Positions 35,309 through 43,469 are shown, numbered from the stretch's first letter. The stretch is 64,000 nucleotides of DNA from Verrucomicrobiales bacterium (GCA_016795505.1 JAEUHH010000065.1:1-64000); one strand, 5' to 3'. The notes: generated by a model not told the origin, from the sequence alone. Numbers and translations: made by a program.

Positions 35309-35895
35309 ATGCCTCGTTTCGACCCGATTCCGAAGCCGATGATCCCCGGCTGCACTGGCTCGCCCAGCAGGGTGCCGAGGGCCTGCTCGATGGTCGGGAG
35401 GCGCGGGAACTGTCCGAGTGGCTGGCCCGGTCGGAGTCGGCGAGGCACATTTTTGCCGGCTATTGCCAGCTGCTGGTGGCGCTGGAGTGCGAGCCCTGGC
35501 TGGAGGAGGCCATGATGGAACCCGATTGGCCGGAAAATGTGGTGCCGCTGCCCGGGGTGGCCATGGGGCGGCTGGAAATGCCCGCGCCGGCCTCGTCCGC
35601 AGGTGCGGTGGGACAGGGCCTGAATTCCTGGCGCCGCATGGCCGCGGTGGCGGCGATCGCCGTGCTGACGGGGCTCCTCATCGGCGGGGCGACCGGGTGG
35701 CCTTTCCGATCAGACAGGGTTGGATCGGAGAGGCAACCCTCTTCCATCGTCACGGCGGGGATGCTGTCGGCGGGGATGCCGGGGGCGTTTCCCAAGGGGC
35801 CGGGTGAGCCCGGCAGCCCGATCACGCTGGCATCGCTGGGCGACGAGCCGAGGCCGCTGCTGGCGTCCCAGTGCGTGCAGTGTCACCGATTTTGA
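35305..35895 (+). CDS. Putative anti-sigma/FecR-like membrane partner, shortened, carrying a 46-bp element insert
   Basis: 196 residues. The cytoplasmic N-terminal region (HWLAQQGAEGLLDGREAREL and a ZAS-like spacing without clear Cys) is followed by a membrane segment at about 111-128 (AAVAAIAVLTGLLIGGATG). Directly after the membrane segment, residues 134-149 are encoded by the 46-bp element (FRSDRVGSERQPSSI). The protein then ends early with SQCVQCHRF and a stop. FecR/LamG partners of these sigma factors usually have a long periplasmic domain, which is missing here, so the gene may be truncated. The CVQCH motif at the very end looks like a haem-c site but is probably not functional. Confidence 0.7.
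   Translation: MNASFRPDSEADDPRLHWLAQQGAEGLLDGREARELSEWLARSESARHIFAGYCQLLVALECEPWLEEAMMEPDWPENVVPLPGVAMGRLEMPAPASSAGAVGQGLNSWRRMAAVAAIAVLTGLLIGGATGWPFRSDRVGSERQPSSIVTAGMLSAGMPGAFPKGPGEPGSPITLASLGDEPRPLLASQCVQCHRF
35704..35749 (+). repeat. 46-bp palindromic element, copy F, inside the anti-sigma-like gene
   Basis: Starts TTCCGAT, ends ATCG. The arms ACAGGGTTG (35714-35722) and CAACCCTCT (35734-35742) pair except for one base, around GATCGGAGAGG. It begins exactly on a codon boundary (35305+399), as do the copies in menE and der. Confidence 0.9.
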
Positions 35896-35981
35896 GGCGT
35901 CTCGGCGGGTGGATTTCCGCTTGCGTGTCGGGGAATCCGTTCTTAACTAGCGCTTCCCGCCGCAGAGGCGGTCATTTCATC

Positions 35982-36299
35982 ATGGGAAAGCAGTACAATA
36001 AAGAGATCAAGCGCCGTCGCCGGCTCAGCTATTTGAAGAGACGCAAGGAGCGGGACAAGACCGCTTCGGCGATGAAGAAGGCGGCTCCGAAGAGCCGCAA
36101 GGCGGCCGCGAAGGACGACAAGGTCGCCGCGGATGCCGGTGACGAGGCCGCTCCGGCGAAGAAAGCCGCCGCGAAGAAGAAGGCTCCGGCCAAGAAAGCG
36201 GCCGCCAAGAAGGCTCCGGCGAAGAAGGTGGCCGCTGTCGAAGCGGAAGCCGCCACGACGGAGACGGCTGCGGCGGAAGGTGGCGAGGGCGAGGCCTGA
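35982..36299 (+). CDS. Small histone-H1-like basic protein
   Basis: 105 residues from the ATG at 35982. The N-terminus MGKQYNKEIKRRRRLSYLKR is a conserved verrucomicrobial signature, followed by an Ala/Lys/Pro-rich tail (AAKKKAPAKKAAAKKAP AKK) resembling histone H1 and chlamydial Hc1/Hc2 proteins, and an acidic end. It is likely a nucleoid-associated DNA-binding protein. Codon frames further upstream extend the reading but begin inside the previous gene. A good rho-independent terminator follows at 36359. Confidence 0.85.
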   Translation: MGKQYNKEIKRRRRLSYLKRRKERDKTASAMKKAAPKSRKAAAKDDKVAADAGDEAAPAKKAAAKKKAPAKKAAAKKAPAKKVAAVEAEAATTETAAAEGGEGEA

Positions 36300-36358
36300 G
36301 ACGCGACTGACCCGATTTTTTCCCGGCTGGATTCCGCGAGGAACCCGGCAGAAACGAG

Positions 36359-36391
36359 AGAGGGGCGACTTTACCGGTCGCCTCTTTTTTT
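36359..36391 (+). terminator. Rho-independent terminator
   Basis: Stem AGGGGCGAC / GTCGCCTCT with the loop TTTACCG, followed by a run of T (TTTTTT). It lies downstream of the histone-like gene and before the NYN gene. Confidence 0.8.
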
Positions 36392-36436
36392 GTCGTTGCG
36401 GGGGCGGGCCAGTCGACGCATGAAAGGGGCGTTCGC

Positions 36437-36871
36437 ATGAGCGCGCCGCAATCAGTCCCCGCCTACCTGCTCGTGGATGGCAACAACATCATCCATGCGT
36501 GGCCGGACCTGCTCGCCCTGCACCGGCGGCGGCGGGGGCTGGGGCATGGGGAGCTGTGCCAGCGGCTGCGGCAGTTTCACGATCAGTCCGACTACCGGGT
36601 GGTGGTGGTGTTCGATGGAAAAGGGAGAAAGAAAGTGGAGGAGCGTGAGCCGTCGGGCTTGCAGGTGATCTACACTGATGGCGGGAGCACGGCGGACGAT
36701 GTGATCGAGCGCCTGGTGGCGAAATACGCCGGGACCTGCCGGCTGGTGGTGGCGACGGATGACTTTGCCGAGCAGAACCTGGTCGCCGCGATGGGGGCGG
36801 AGGTGTGGTCGGCGAAATCGCTGCGGGCCCAGGTGGATGCGAACGAGGGCGAGTGGCGCCGCTGGGTCTGA
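36437..36871 (+). CDS. NYN-domain (YacP/Rae1-like) ribonuclease
   Basis: 144 residues. AYLLVDGNNIIHAWPDL holds the first catalytic Asp of the PIN-like fold; YRVVVVFDGKGRKK and GGSTADDVIERLVAKY supply further acidic residues; LVVATDDFAEQN is the last acidic strand. This is the YacP-type NYN family; the Bacillus member (Rae1) cleaves mRNA on the ribosome. Function here inferred from family. Confidence 0.88.
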   Translation: MSAPQSVPAYLLVDGNNIIHAWPDLLALHRRRRGLGHGELCQRLRQFHDQSDYRVVVVFDGKGRKKVEEREPSGLQVIYTDGGSTADDVIERLVAKYAGTCRLVVATDDFAEQNLVAAMGAEVWSAKSLRAQVDANEGEWRRWV

Positions 36872-36903
36872 TGCGGCCGGCCGGGGCGGGCTCGGCTCGG
36901 CTT

Positions 36904-37926
36904 TTACTGGCGGCAGCTCAGGAGCAGAGTGTCGAGCAGATTGGCGATCTGGTGGAGGCCACGGGTGTGGGGATTGTCTTCCAGCACGGCGAGGCGCTCG
37001 CGGGCCTGGCGGACGAGGGCGACGCCGGAGTCGACGGCGGACTCGATGGCGCCTTCGTAGTCGGCGATGCTGGCCAAGGCGGCGAGGTCGATGGGTTCTT
37101 TCTGGAGAAAGAGCCGGTTGAGCTTGTCGCGCTGCCGTTCCGTGGCGGAGGCGATGAGATTCAGGATGGGGAGGGTGAGTTTGCCCTTGTTGAGGTCGGT
37201 GCGGAGGGTCTTGCCGACGTCGGCCTCGTCGCCGGTGAGGTCGAGGCAGTCGTCGTAGACCTGGTAGGCGGTGCCGATGAGGGAGCCGTAGTCGTAGAGG
37301 GCTTCGACGACGGCGTCGGGCTGATCATTGAGCATGGCACCCAGCTCCATGGCGGCGGAGAACAGGGCGGCGGTCTTTTTCCGGATGATCTCGAAGTAAT
37401 CGGTCCGTGAGAGCTGAAAGTCGAAGCGGCGCTGGGTCTGGACGATCTCGCCGGTGCAGACTTCGTTGGCGGCCTGGGCGACCTTGCGGCCGATGCGCTG
37501 GTCGTCGAATTCGGTGGAAAGCCGGAGGGCGTGGGCGAACAGGCAGTCGCCGAGCAGCACGCTGAGGGCGCTACCCCATTTGGCATTGGCGGTGGGGGCC
37601 TGGCGGCGGATCTCGGCGCCATCGATGATGTCGTCGTGGACCAGGGTGGCGATGTGGATGAGCTCCAGGGTGATGGCGATCTTCAGGTGGCCGGCATGGC
37701 TGCCGCCGGTGGCGCCGCCGGCGAGGAAGACCAGGGCGGGCCGGATGCGCTTGCCACTGGTGCCGCAGAGATAGGCGACATAGGGCTCGACGGCGGGGTC
37801 GAATGCGCGCGATTGTTCGCGGATGGCGGCCTCCACGGACTCAAGATCGCCGCGCAGCAGGTCGGTCGGGAAAGCGGCCGCAAGCGAGGCGGCGAGGTCG
37901 GCGGGTGTGTCCGTCTTGGGATTCAT
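36904..37926 (-). CDS. Polyprenyl diphosphate synthase (octaprenyl/heptaprenyl type)
   Basis: 340 residues from the ATG at 37926. First Asp-rich motif LVHDDIIDGAEIRR, second YQVYDDCLDLTGDE, substrate Lys/Arg in GKRIRPALVFLAGG. The residues just before the first motif (ELIHIATL) have small side chains, fitting a long-chain product. It would make the isoprenoid side chain for menaquinone, matching the menB-A-C-E operon 10 kb downstream. Upstream in-frame extension is not conserved in character. Confidence 0.92.
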   Translation of the reverse strand: MNPKTDTPADLAASLAAAFPTDLLRGDLESVEAAIREQSRAFDPAVEPYVAYLCGTSGKRIRPALVFLAGGATGGSHAGHLKIAITLELIHIATLVHDDIIDGAEIRRQAPTANAKWGSALSVLLGDCLFAHALRLSTEFDDQRIGRKVAQAANEVCTGEIVQTQRRFDFQLSRTDYFEIIRKKTAALFSAAMELGAMLNDQPDAVVEALYDYGSLIGTAYQVYDDCLDLTGDEADVGKTLRTDLNKGKLTLPILNLIASATERQRDKLNRLFLQKEPIDLAALASIADYEGAIESAVDSGVALVRQARERLAVLEDNPHTRGLHQIANLLDTLLLSCRQ

Positions 37927-38119
37927 GCGGTGGTGGGCGGCGGTGTAAACAGATGAAGTCCGGAGCCGGGATGTCAAACGTTGGATTCCGGGGGCAGGCG
38001 GTCGCTGTTTTTCTCGTCTCCACATGGGATTACGCTGGACGCCGCTGGTTGGTGCTGTGAGAATTCGCCCCGCAGGTCGGGGAGGAAAATTTTCATCGCG
38101 GTGCATCCGGGAGGGATTT

Positions 38120-38136
38120 TGGCACGCGGCCTGCTT
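38120..38136 (+). promoter_or_regulatory. Sigma-54-type promoter upstream of glutamine synthetase
   Basis: TGGCACG-CGGC-CTGCTT matches the -24/-12 consensus (TGGCACG N4 TTGCW) at all but one base, with the required 10-base gap between GG (38121-38122) and GC (38133-38134). It lies 110 bp upstream of the start codon. Glutamine synthetase is a classic sigma-54 target, which supports the call. A perfect 12-bp palindrome AACCCTAGGGTT follows at 38154-38165. Confidence 0.65.
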
Positions 38137-38153
38137 TTCCATCCAAGGTGTTC

Positions 38154-38165
38154 AACCCTAGGGTT
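38154..38165. promoter_or_regulatory. 12-bp palindrome in glutamine synthetase leader
   Basis: AACCCTAGGGTT is a perfect dyad located 20-45 nt downstream of the predicted sigma-54 start. It may be an operator for a regulator or an mRNA element; the binding factor is unknown. Confidence 0.4.
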
Positions 38166-38246
38166 CTTCGTGAGGTCTTTCTTTGGGGCCCAGCGCTGAA
38201 TTCTCGGTATTCAGTGAGACCAACAAACCTAAAAAGCAGCTAAGTT

Positions 38247-39263
38247 ATGGCCAAATATAAACTTGAGTACATCTGGCTCGACGGTTACGAGCCCGTCCGC
38301 AACCTCCGCAGCAAGACGCAGGTCAAGGATTACGACAGCTTCCCCAAGCTGGAGCAACTCCCGGACTGGAACTTTGACGGTTCCTCGACCCGCCAGGCTC
38401 CCGGTGGCAGTTCCGACTGCGTGCTGAAGCCCGTCGCCGTCTTCCCGGACACGACCCGTAAGAACGGCGTGCTGGTGATGTGCGAGGTCTACAACGCCGA
38501 CGGCACGCCCCACGCGTCGAACGACCGCGCGACCATCCTCGATGATCCGGACGCCTGGTTCGGCTTCGAGCAGGAGTATTTCCTCTACCAGGACGGCCGT
38601 CCCCTCGGCTTCCCGGAGAATGGCTACCCGGCCCCGCAGGGTCCCTACTACACCGGTGTCGGCTATGCCGCCGTGGGCGACATCGCCCGCCAGATCGTCG
38701 AGGAGCACCTCGATCTCTGCCTCGATGCCGGCATCAACCACGAAGGCATCAATGCCGAGGTGGCGAAGGGACAGTGGGAATTCCAGATCTTCGGCAAGGG
38801 CTCGAAGACGGCCGCCGACCAGGTGTGGGTGGCCCGCTACATCCTGATGCGCCTGTGCGAAAAGTACGGCGTCGACATCGAGTGGCACTGCAAACCGCTG
38901 GGCGACACCGACTGGAACGGCTCCGGCATGCACTCGAACTTCTCCACCAAGCACATGCGTGAAGTCGGCGGCGAGAAGTACTTCCTCGCGCTGATGGACG
39001 CCTTTGCCAAGAACATGGAAGAGCACATCGCCGTCTACGGCCCGGACAACCACATGCGCCTGACCGGTCTGCACGAGACTCAGAGCATCGACAAGTTCAC
39101 CTGGGGTGTGGCTGACCGTGGATCGTCGATCCGCGTGCCCCACGCCTTCAAGAACAACGGCTACAAGGGCTACCTCGAAGATCGCCGTCCGAACAGCCAG
39201 GGCAATCCCTACCAGATCGCCTCGCGCATCCTGCAGACGATCGCCGAAGTGCCGATTCCCTGA
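38247..39263 (+). CDS. glnII: Glutamine synthetase, type II (eukaryote-like)
   Basis: 338 residues, the short GSII length (GSI is about 470). LEYIWLDGYEPVRNLRSKT at the start and LPDWNFDGSSTRQAPG (the Asp50-like ammonium site) match. WFGFEQEYFL and AEVAKGQWEFQIF provide metal-ligand Glu residues; NGSGMHSNFSTKHMR binds the nucleotide and metal. ATP-dependent amidation of glutamate is the main route of ammonia assimilation. GSII occurs in a limited set of bacteria (Rhizobia, Actinobacteria, PVC members). It is followed by a strong terminator and preceded by a sigma-54-type promoter. Confidence 0.97.
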   Translation: MAKYKLEYIWLDGYEPVRNLRSKTQVKDYDSFPKLEQLPDWNFDGSSTRQAPGGSSDCVLKPVAVFPDTTRKNGVLVMCEVYNADGTPHASNDRATILDDPDAWFGFEQEYFLYQDGRPLGFPENGYPAPQGPYYTGVGYAAVGDIARQIVEEHLDLCLDAGINHEGINAEVAKGQWEFQIFGKGSKTAADQVWVARYILMRLCEKYGVDIEWHCKPLGDTDWNGSGMHSNFSTKHMREVGGEKYFLALMDAFAKNMEEHIAVYGPDNHMRLTGLHETQSIDKFTWGVADRGSSIRVPHAFKNNGYKGYLEDRRPNSQGNPYQIASRILQTIAEVPIP

Positions 39264-39341
39264 TCGCGTTGTCCGCTGGATCAGGAACAGCCGGGTGCAT
39301 GCGATGAATTGACTCCCGCCCGATCCTGAATCCTTTACCAG

Positions 39342-39377
39342 ACGCCCGGGTTCCCGTCGTGGGAACCCGGGCGTTTT
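39342..39377 (+). terminator. Rho-independent terminator after glutamine synthetase
   Basis: A perfect stem ACGCCCGGGTTCCC / GGGAACCCGGGCGT with the loop GTCGT is followed by TTTTT. It should stop the monocistronic glnII transcript before the kinase-phosphatase gene. Confidence 0.93.
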
Positions 39378-39416
39378 TGCTTGAAGGCGGGCGGATTCCA
39401 AACGAGACAAGGCGCG

Positions 39417-40649
39417 ATGAAAATCGCAAAGGATGGCATTCGATCGATCGTGAGAGTGGGCTATGATGGCCGGGTCTACAAGACCTTCCGCGGCACCGAC
39501 TCGGACAAGCGCTTTGCGAACGAGGTGCGGGTGCTCCGGCTGCTGGAGGAGCGGGGCTGCAACTATGTGCCGCGGGTCCTGGATACCGACGAGTCGACCC
39601 TGACGCTGGTGACGACCAACTGCGGCTCAGTGGTGCAGAATCTGAGCGAGGAAAAGACGAAGGCAATTTTTGACGAATTGAAGGAGCAATACGGCGTGAT
39701 CCACGACGATCCGTTTGCGCGGAACATCACCTATCATGCGGGGATGGGGCGATTCTGTGTGATCGACTTCGAGCTGGCCACCGTGATCGAGCGCGACACC
39801 GACCTGGTGGGCGGGCGGCGCCTGCGGATCGAGTGGGGAGGCCTGACGCAGGATGGCTCGCGGAAGCCCGGGAATGATGACGCGTTTGCGATTTTCACTT
39901 CGGAATTGGGCTGGGCGCATGAGCAGGAGGCGGTCGGCGGCGCGAATTTGCGTGAAAAGGGACTGGTCCTGGCGGTCAGCGATGGCATGGGCGGGGTGAA
40001 AGGCGGACGCGTCGCCAGCCGGCTGGCGGTGACAGAATTGCGCCGTTTCCTGCCCGCCGTGCTGGGGGATCTGCGCCACAGTGCCGATCCGATGGGGCTG
40101 CTGTCCAAGGCGGTGCGCGATCTGCACGATTACATCAAGCGCCGGGGTAGCGTGAATCCCGACCTGAGCGGGATGGGAGCCACGCTGGTGTGCGGTCTGG
40201 TGGTCGGGACCGAGCTGCATTTTGCCCACGTGGGAGACAGCCGCATGTATCGCTGGCGGTCCGGCGAACTGGAACAACTGACTCACGATCACTCGCGGGT
40301 CGGCATGATGCTGCGGCGCGGAGAGATTTCGGAACTCCAGGCGCGGACGCATCCCCGCAAGAATGTCCTGACCCAGGTCATCGGAGCTGACTGCCAGATT
40401 GTCATTCCCCAGACCGGCACGGTGTCGCTGCGAGAAGGGGACTGGTATCTGATCTGCTCCGACGGCATCATCGATGGCCTGTGGAACAAGCACATCCGCT
40501 GGGCCTTCGACGAGGCAGCGGCTCAGGGGAAGTCGGCGGCCGACACCGCAACGGCCATCCTCGAGCAGGCCATCCGGCTGGCGGGCAAAGATGACACCAC
40601 GCTGATCGTGGCGAAGGTGGTCGCCGAACCGGCCGCGGAAGGCCAGTGA
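39417..40649 (+). CDS. Fused protein-kinase-like domain and PP2C serine/threonine phosphatase
   Basis: 410 residues from the ATG at 39417. Residues about 10-130 carry a shortened kinase core: a loop VGYDGRVYKTF with Lys22, Glu36 in NEVRVLRLLE, a catalytic loop IHDDPFARNI (His96, Asp98, Asn103) and FCVIDFE (Asp117) in place of DFG. Residues about 141-405 are a PP2C phosphatase: RKPGNDDAF, VSDGMGGVKGG, FAHVGDSRMYRW, LTHDHSRVGMMLR, LICSDGI and DDTTLIVAK, with the metal-binding Asp residues. Kinase and opposing phosphatase in one chain is unusual. The kinase lobe resembles the RIO/Bud32/LPS-kinase group, not Pkn-type kinases. Its place behind glutamine synthetase may be chance. Confidence 0.8.
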   Translation: MKIAKDGIRSIVRVGYDGRVYKTFRGTDSDKRFANEVRVLRLLEERGCNYVPRVLDTDESTLTLVTTNCGSVVQNLSEEKTKAIFDELKEQYGVIHDDPFARNITYHAGMGRFCVIDFELATVIERDTDLVGGRRLRIEWGGLTQDGSRKPGNDDAFAIFTSELGWAHEQEAVGGANLREKGLVLAVSDGMGGVKGGRVASRLAVTELRRFLPAVLGDLRHSADPMGLLSKAVRDLHDYIKRRGSVNPDLSGMGATLVCGLVVGTELHFAHVGDSRMYRWRSGELEQLTHDHSRVGMMLRRGEISELQARTHPRKNVLTQVIGADCQIVIPQTGTVSLREGDWYLICSDGIIDGLWNKHIRWAFDEAAAQGKSAADTATAILEQAIRLAGKDDTTLIVAKVVAEPAAEGQ

Positions 40650-40670
40650 TGCGACGGGCGACGCCGGGGA

Positions 40671-41072
40671 TCAATCGACCTCGCTCACATCGTCGGGCGA
40701 ACGGTCGAAGTCGCGGTAGTCGTTGGTGATTTCCTCACCGGCCGGGATGTCGCGGACCGCGTAGCAGACGAGTTCGTTGCCGGTGGCGCCTTCGGGGATC
40801 AGGCACTTTACGTTGGGTGCCGTGCTGTGATTGGTGAATTTTGAATCGTCCGAGCAAAGGACGTAGTCGCCCGTGAGTTTGCTCACGTAGGCGTAGCGCA
40901 GCACGTTTTCCCGCGAACCGGGGGAGAGGGAGTCGATTTGCGCCTGCGACAGGGCGAGGTCGAAGCCCGGTTCGAAGCGCCAGACCATCTGGCCTGTAGA
41001 GATGTTTTCCTCCGCGATGCAGCCGAGTCCGTGGATGTCGCTGGGGCCGACAGAAATGCGAACGGTAATCAT
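40671..41072 (-). CDS. Small SET-domain protein
   Basis: 133 residues from the ATG at 41072. DIHGLGCIAEENISTGQMVW is the SET-I start, FTNHSTAPNVKCLIP contains the NHS motif that binds S-adenosylmethionine, and AGEEITNDYRDF is the final SET strand. There is no post-SET Cys cluster. SET proteins methylate lysines; small stand-alone versions occur in Chlamydia, Verrucomicrobia and others. Probably cytoplasmic, substrate unknown. It is co-directional with the SMR gene and a second SET gene. Confidence 0.85.
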   Translation of the reverse strand: MITVRISVGPSDIHGLGCIAEENISTGQMVWRFEPGFDLALSQAQIDSLSPGSRENVLRYAYVSKLTGDYVLCSDDSKFTNHSTAPNVKCLIPEGATGNELVCYAVRDIPAGEEITNDYRDFDRSPDDVSEVD

Positions 41073-41125
41073 GGCGGGCGACTGGGTGAGAACCGGGGAG
41101 GCGTGACTAAAGGGGGACGGGTGAT

Positions 41126-41452
41126 TCAGACAAGCCGCTGGTAGAGCAGAACCAGCGAGGCGACCGCCAGCCCCACACCGAGCCATTCGCGGGGTTGGAG
41201 GGTTTCTCCGAAGTAAAATCCGAGAGCGCACAGGCCCAGAACCATCGTGAGGCAGAAAATCACCCCGATGTAGGCGAGCTTCAGGTGCGGCATGACGATC
41301 ACCCAGCCGAAGGCGGTGAGGCCGTAGATAAGGAAGCCGGCCACAAAGTGCCAATTCGCGAATGGGCGAGGGCTCTCGCTGGCGACTTTGAGAAAGCCGT
41401 CTCCAGCAACGGCAGCCAGCGCGAGAAGGATCGTAATCAGAATTGCGGCCAT
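41126..41452 (-). CDS. Four-helix SMR/EamA-like membrane protein
   Basis: 108 residues in four hydrophobic segments (about 4-20, 34-55, 60-80, 89-106), the size and topology of small multidrug resistance or half-EamA proteins. GDGFLKVASESPRPF replaces the usual conserved Glu14 region of SMR, so it may be a related lipid or metabolite transporter. It lies between two SET-domain genes on the same strand. Confidence 0.75.
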   Translation of the reverse strand: MAAILITILLALAAVAGDGFLKVASESPRPFANWHFVAGFLIYGLTAFGWVIVMPHLKLAYIGVIFCLTMVLGLCALGFYFGETLQPREWLGVGLAVASLVLLYQRLV

Positions 41453-41581
41453 TGTCCCAGAAGTCTACATTTAAGACTTGTGGAAATTACGGCTTTTTCG
41501 AAAATCTGCTACGAGAACATTTCAAAAAAGAACTTCGCAGAATAAAATTAGGGAGCTGCCAATTGCTGCTCAATTGGCCAT

Positions 41582-42118
41582 CTACATCGAGTGTAGTATC
41601 CGATCCGATGTCGCTTTCTTTGAAACAAGTGGCTCCAAGGGAATTGAGCCGGGCGGGATCGGGGCTCCGATTTCTTGAAGGATAAAGCTCTGCACTATTC
41701 CCAATGAAATATAATGCCGTTGAAGTGGTGTCGGCAAGAGGTCGAAATCTTGGATGACCCGTCGGCAATTCTCCGATCCGCAGAGGCAATCCAACTCCCA
41801 ATGTCGTTCCAGCATGCTCGTTGAGTAATCAAAGCAGATCTCTTCGTTCGGAACGATCTGGCGGAGGGCAATCAAACGAATGTCATCAACCAACCCGGCG
41901 TTGGGCTGGCAAGAGTGGTTCAGAAAGCGGGACGGAGAAATGGGATCAACGTAGATTTTTTGACCGATCTGGATCGAATACTCGCCCCCCGGCGTTCGAG
42001 ACGCTTCAAAATCGATGAGCTTTCCGGCAACGAAGAAAATCGTCTCTCCCTGCTCAATTGGAACTCTGGCGAATACCCCCCGGCCAAGTGGCGACTCGTT
42101 GACGATGACTTTTTCCAT
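41582..42118 (-). CDS. SET-domain protein with post-SET cysteines
   Basis: 178 residues. ESPLGRGVFARVPIEQGET starts the SET fold, RFLNHSCQPNAGLVDDIR contains the NHSCxPN core, NEEICFDYSTSM the catalytic Tyr, and CLCGSENCRRVIQDF the post-SET zinc Cys cluster. This is a complete eukaryote-like SET methyltransferase. Its codon use and flanks are more AT-rich than the surroundings (41455-41600 and 42130-42300), hinting at transfer. The C-terminal part (about 140-178) is not conserved. Confidence 0.88.
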   Translation of the reverse strand: MEKVIVNESPLGRGVFARVPIEQGETIFFVAGKLIDFEASRTPGGEYSIQIGQKIYVDPISPSRFLNHSCQPNAGLVDDIRLIALRQIVPNEEICFDYSTSMLERHWELDCLCGSENCRRVIQDFDLLPTPLQRHYISLGIVQSFILQEIGAPIPPGSIPLEPLVSKKATSDRILHSM

Positions 42119-42287
42119 CTCCTGAGATGACTGTGAAAAGGCGCTGACTGACAGGCCAATACAGAGATTCTCAGAAGATTGTCGCTAATTCAATAATTTT
42201 TCAAAAATGAATGAGAGAATCTTCAAAAATTTAACCTTGATTTTATTGTTTTTATCGAATTTATTGTTTTTCAAATTTTACAGTGCC

Positions 42288-43469
42288 ATGAAAATGCAGA
42301 AAATTTGTTCGCCGAGTTCAAAGGTATCGCGACTACTGGCTTGCGTCATTGCCGCTACATCCGCCATCTGGGTTTCTTGCAATCGAAACTCAGAGGTCCA
42401 GATCTCTGCGGCTGACGACGCCCACAACGGCTTGTCCTCCATTACGATCCTGACATGGGATGAGTATTTTTCCATGGACCTTATCAGGGATTTTGAGCGT
42501 GAGCACAAAGTGAACGTTGACTTCGTTCATTTCACGAACGTGGACGAAATGGAGGAATTGATGCGGTCCCGCCCATCGGACTTCGATTTGGTTCTTACAA
42601 CCAATGGTAAGGTTGCCGACTTGATTGCAACGCAGTTGGTCCAGCCCATCGAAAAGGATCGCATTCCATTGGCTTCGAATCTGGATAAAAGGTTCCTGGA
42701 TCTGGGCAGCGACCCAGGCAACCGCTTCTCCGTTCCCTACATGTGGGGCCCCACCTTGATTGCCTATCGGTCAGACAAGATCGCCGACCCGGCCAAAAGC
42801 TGGGCTTCGCTGTGGGATGACCGTTACAAGGGGCATGTCCTCCTGCTCGATGAGCCGTTCGACACCTACGCGGCCGCGCTCATGACGCTGGGGTATGACA
42901 TCAACACCCAGGATTCAGATGAACTGGAGAAAGCCTCGCAGCGCCTCACGCAGCATGTCCGTGATTTCGACTCCCGTTTTGTGGACATCTTTGAGGTCAG
43001 GGACCGGTTGCTGTCGGGGGATTGTTGGATCACGATGACCTACAGTAGCGACGCCGCCGTCCTTGCGGAGAAGGAGCCCAACATCTCCTACTTCGTGCCG
43101 GAGGAAGGGGCGTCCCTGTGGCTGGATTGCTTCGTGGTCCCTCGGGAGGCGAAAAACCCAGAGATGGCTCACGCCTTCCTCGATTTCTTCTGCCGTCCTG
43201 ATGTGGCGGCGGCGAATTCGAGCGAGCTGTGGTGTGCGTCTGCCAATCGCGAGGCCCGGGCTCTCGTTTCCCAGGAAGTGCTGGAGGATCCCACGATTTA
43301 TCTTTCTGAGGAAGTGCTGGCGCGATGCCAGTTCGAGAGACAATCCAGTCCATCGAGACAGATGGCGGTCAATCAGGGCTTCAAGCGGATCTTCGATGAG
43401 ATCCGGCAAGCTGAGGCCTCGAAGCAGCGGGCGGTGGCGATGCCGGCCGAATCGATTGCCGAGCCCTGA
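42288..43469 (+). CDS. PotD-like polyamine-binding lipoprotein (1)
   Basis: 393 residues from the ATG at 42288, chosen because it gives a clean lipoprotein signal (LLACVIAATSAIWVSC); an ATG at 42207 would add a second hydrophobic stretch. SSITILTWDEYFSMDLIRDF matches the start of spermidine/putrescine-binding proteins, as do FSVPYMWGPTLIAYRSDKI and EEGASLWLDCFVVPREAKNP. It has no ABC permease or ATPase partner in the neighbourhood. Its stop adjoins the next PotD-like gene, so the three genes 42288-47401 form an operon with the sensor kinase. Confidence 0.85.
   Translation: MKMQKICSPSSKVSRLLACVIAATSAIWVSCNRNSEVQISAADDAHNGLSSITILTWDEYFSMDLIRDFEREHKVNVDFVHFTNVDEMEELMRSRPSDFDLVLTTNGKVADLIATQLVQPIEKDRIPLASNLDKRFLDLGSDPGNRFSVPYMWGPTLIAYRSDKIADPAKSWASLWDDRYKGHVLLLDEPFDTYAAALMTLGYDINTQDSDELEKASQRLTQHVRDFDSRFVDIFEVRDRLLSGDCWITMTYSSDAAVLAEKEPNISYFVPEEGASLWLDCFVVPREAKNPEMAHAFLDFFCRPDVAAANSSELWCASANREARALVSQEVLEDPTIYLSEEVLARCQFERQSSPSRQMAVNQGFKRIFDEIRQAEASKQRAVAMPAESIAEP

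Noticed and set aside
35880-35895. Cytochrome c gene indicated by CVQCH
   Set aside because: The motif is at the last residues with no haem-binding fold or Met ligand around it.
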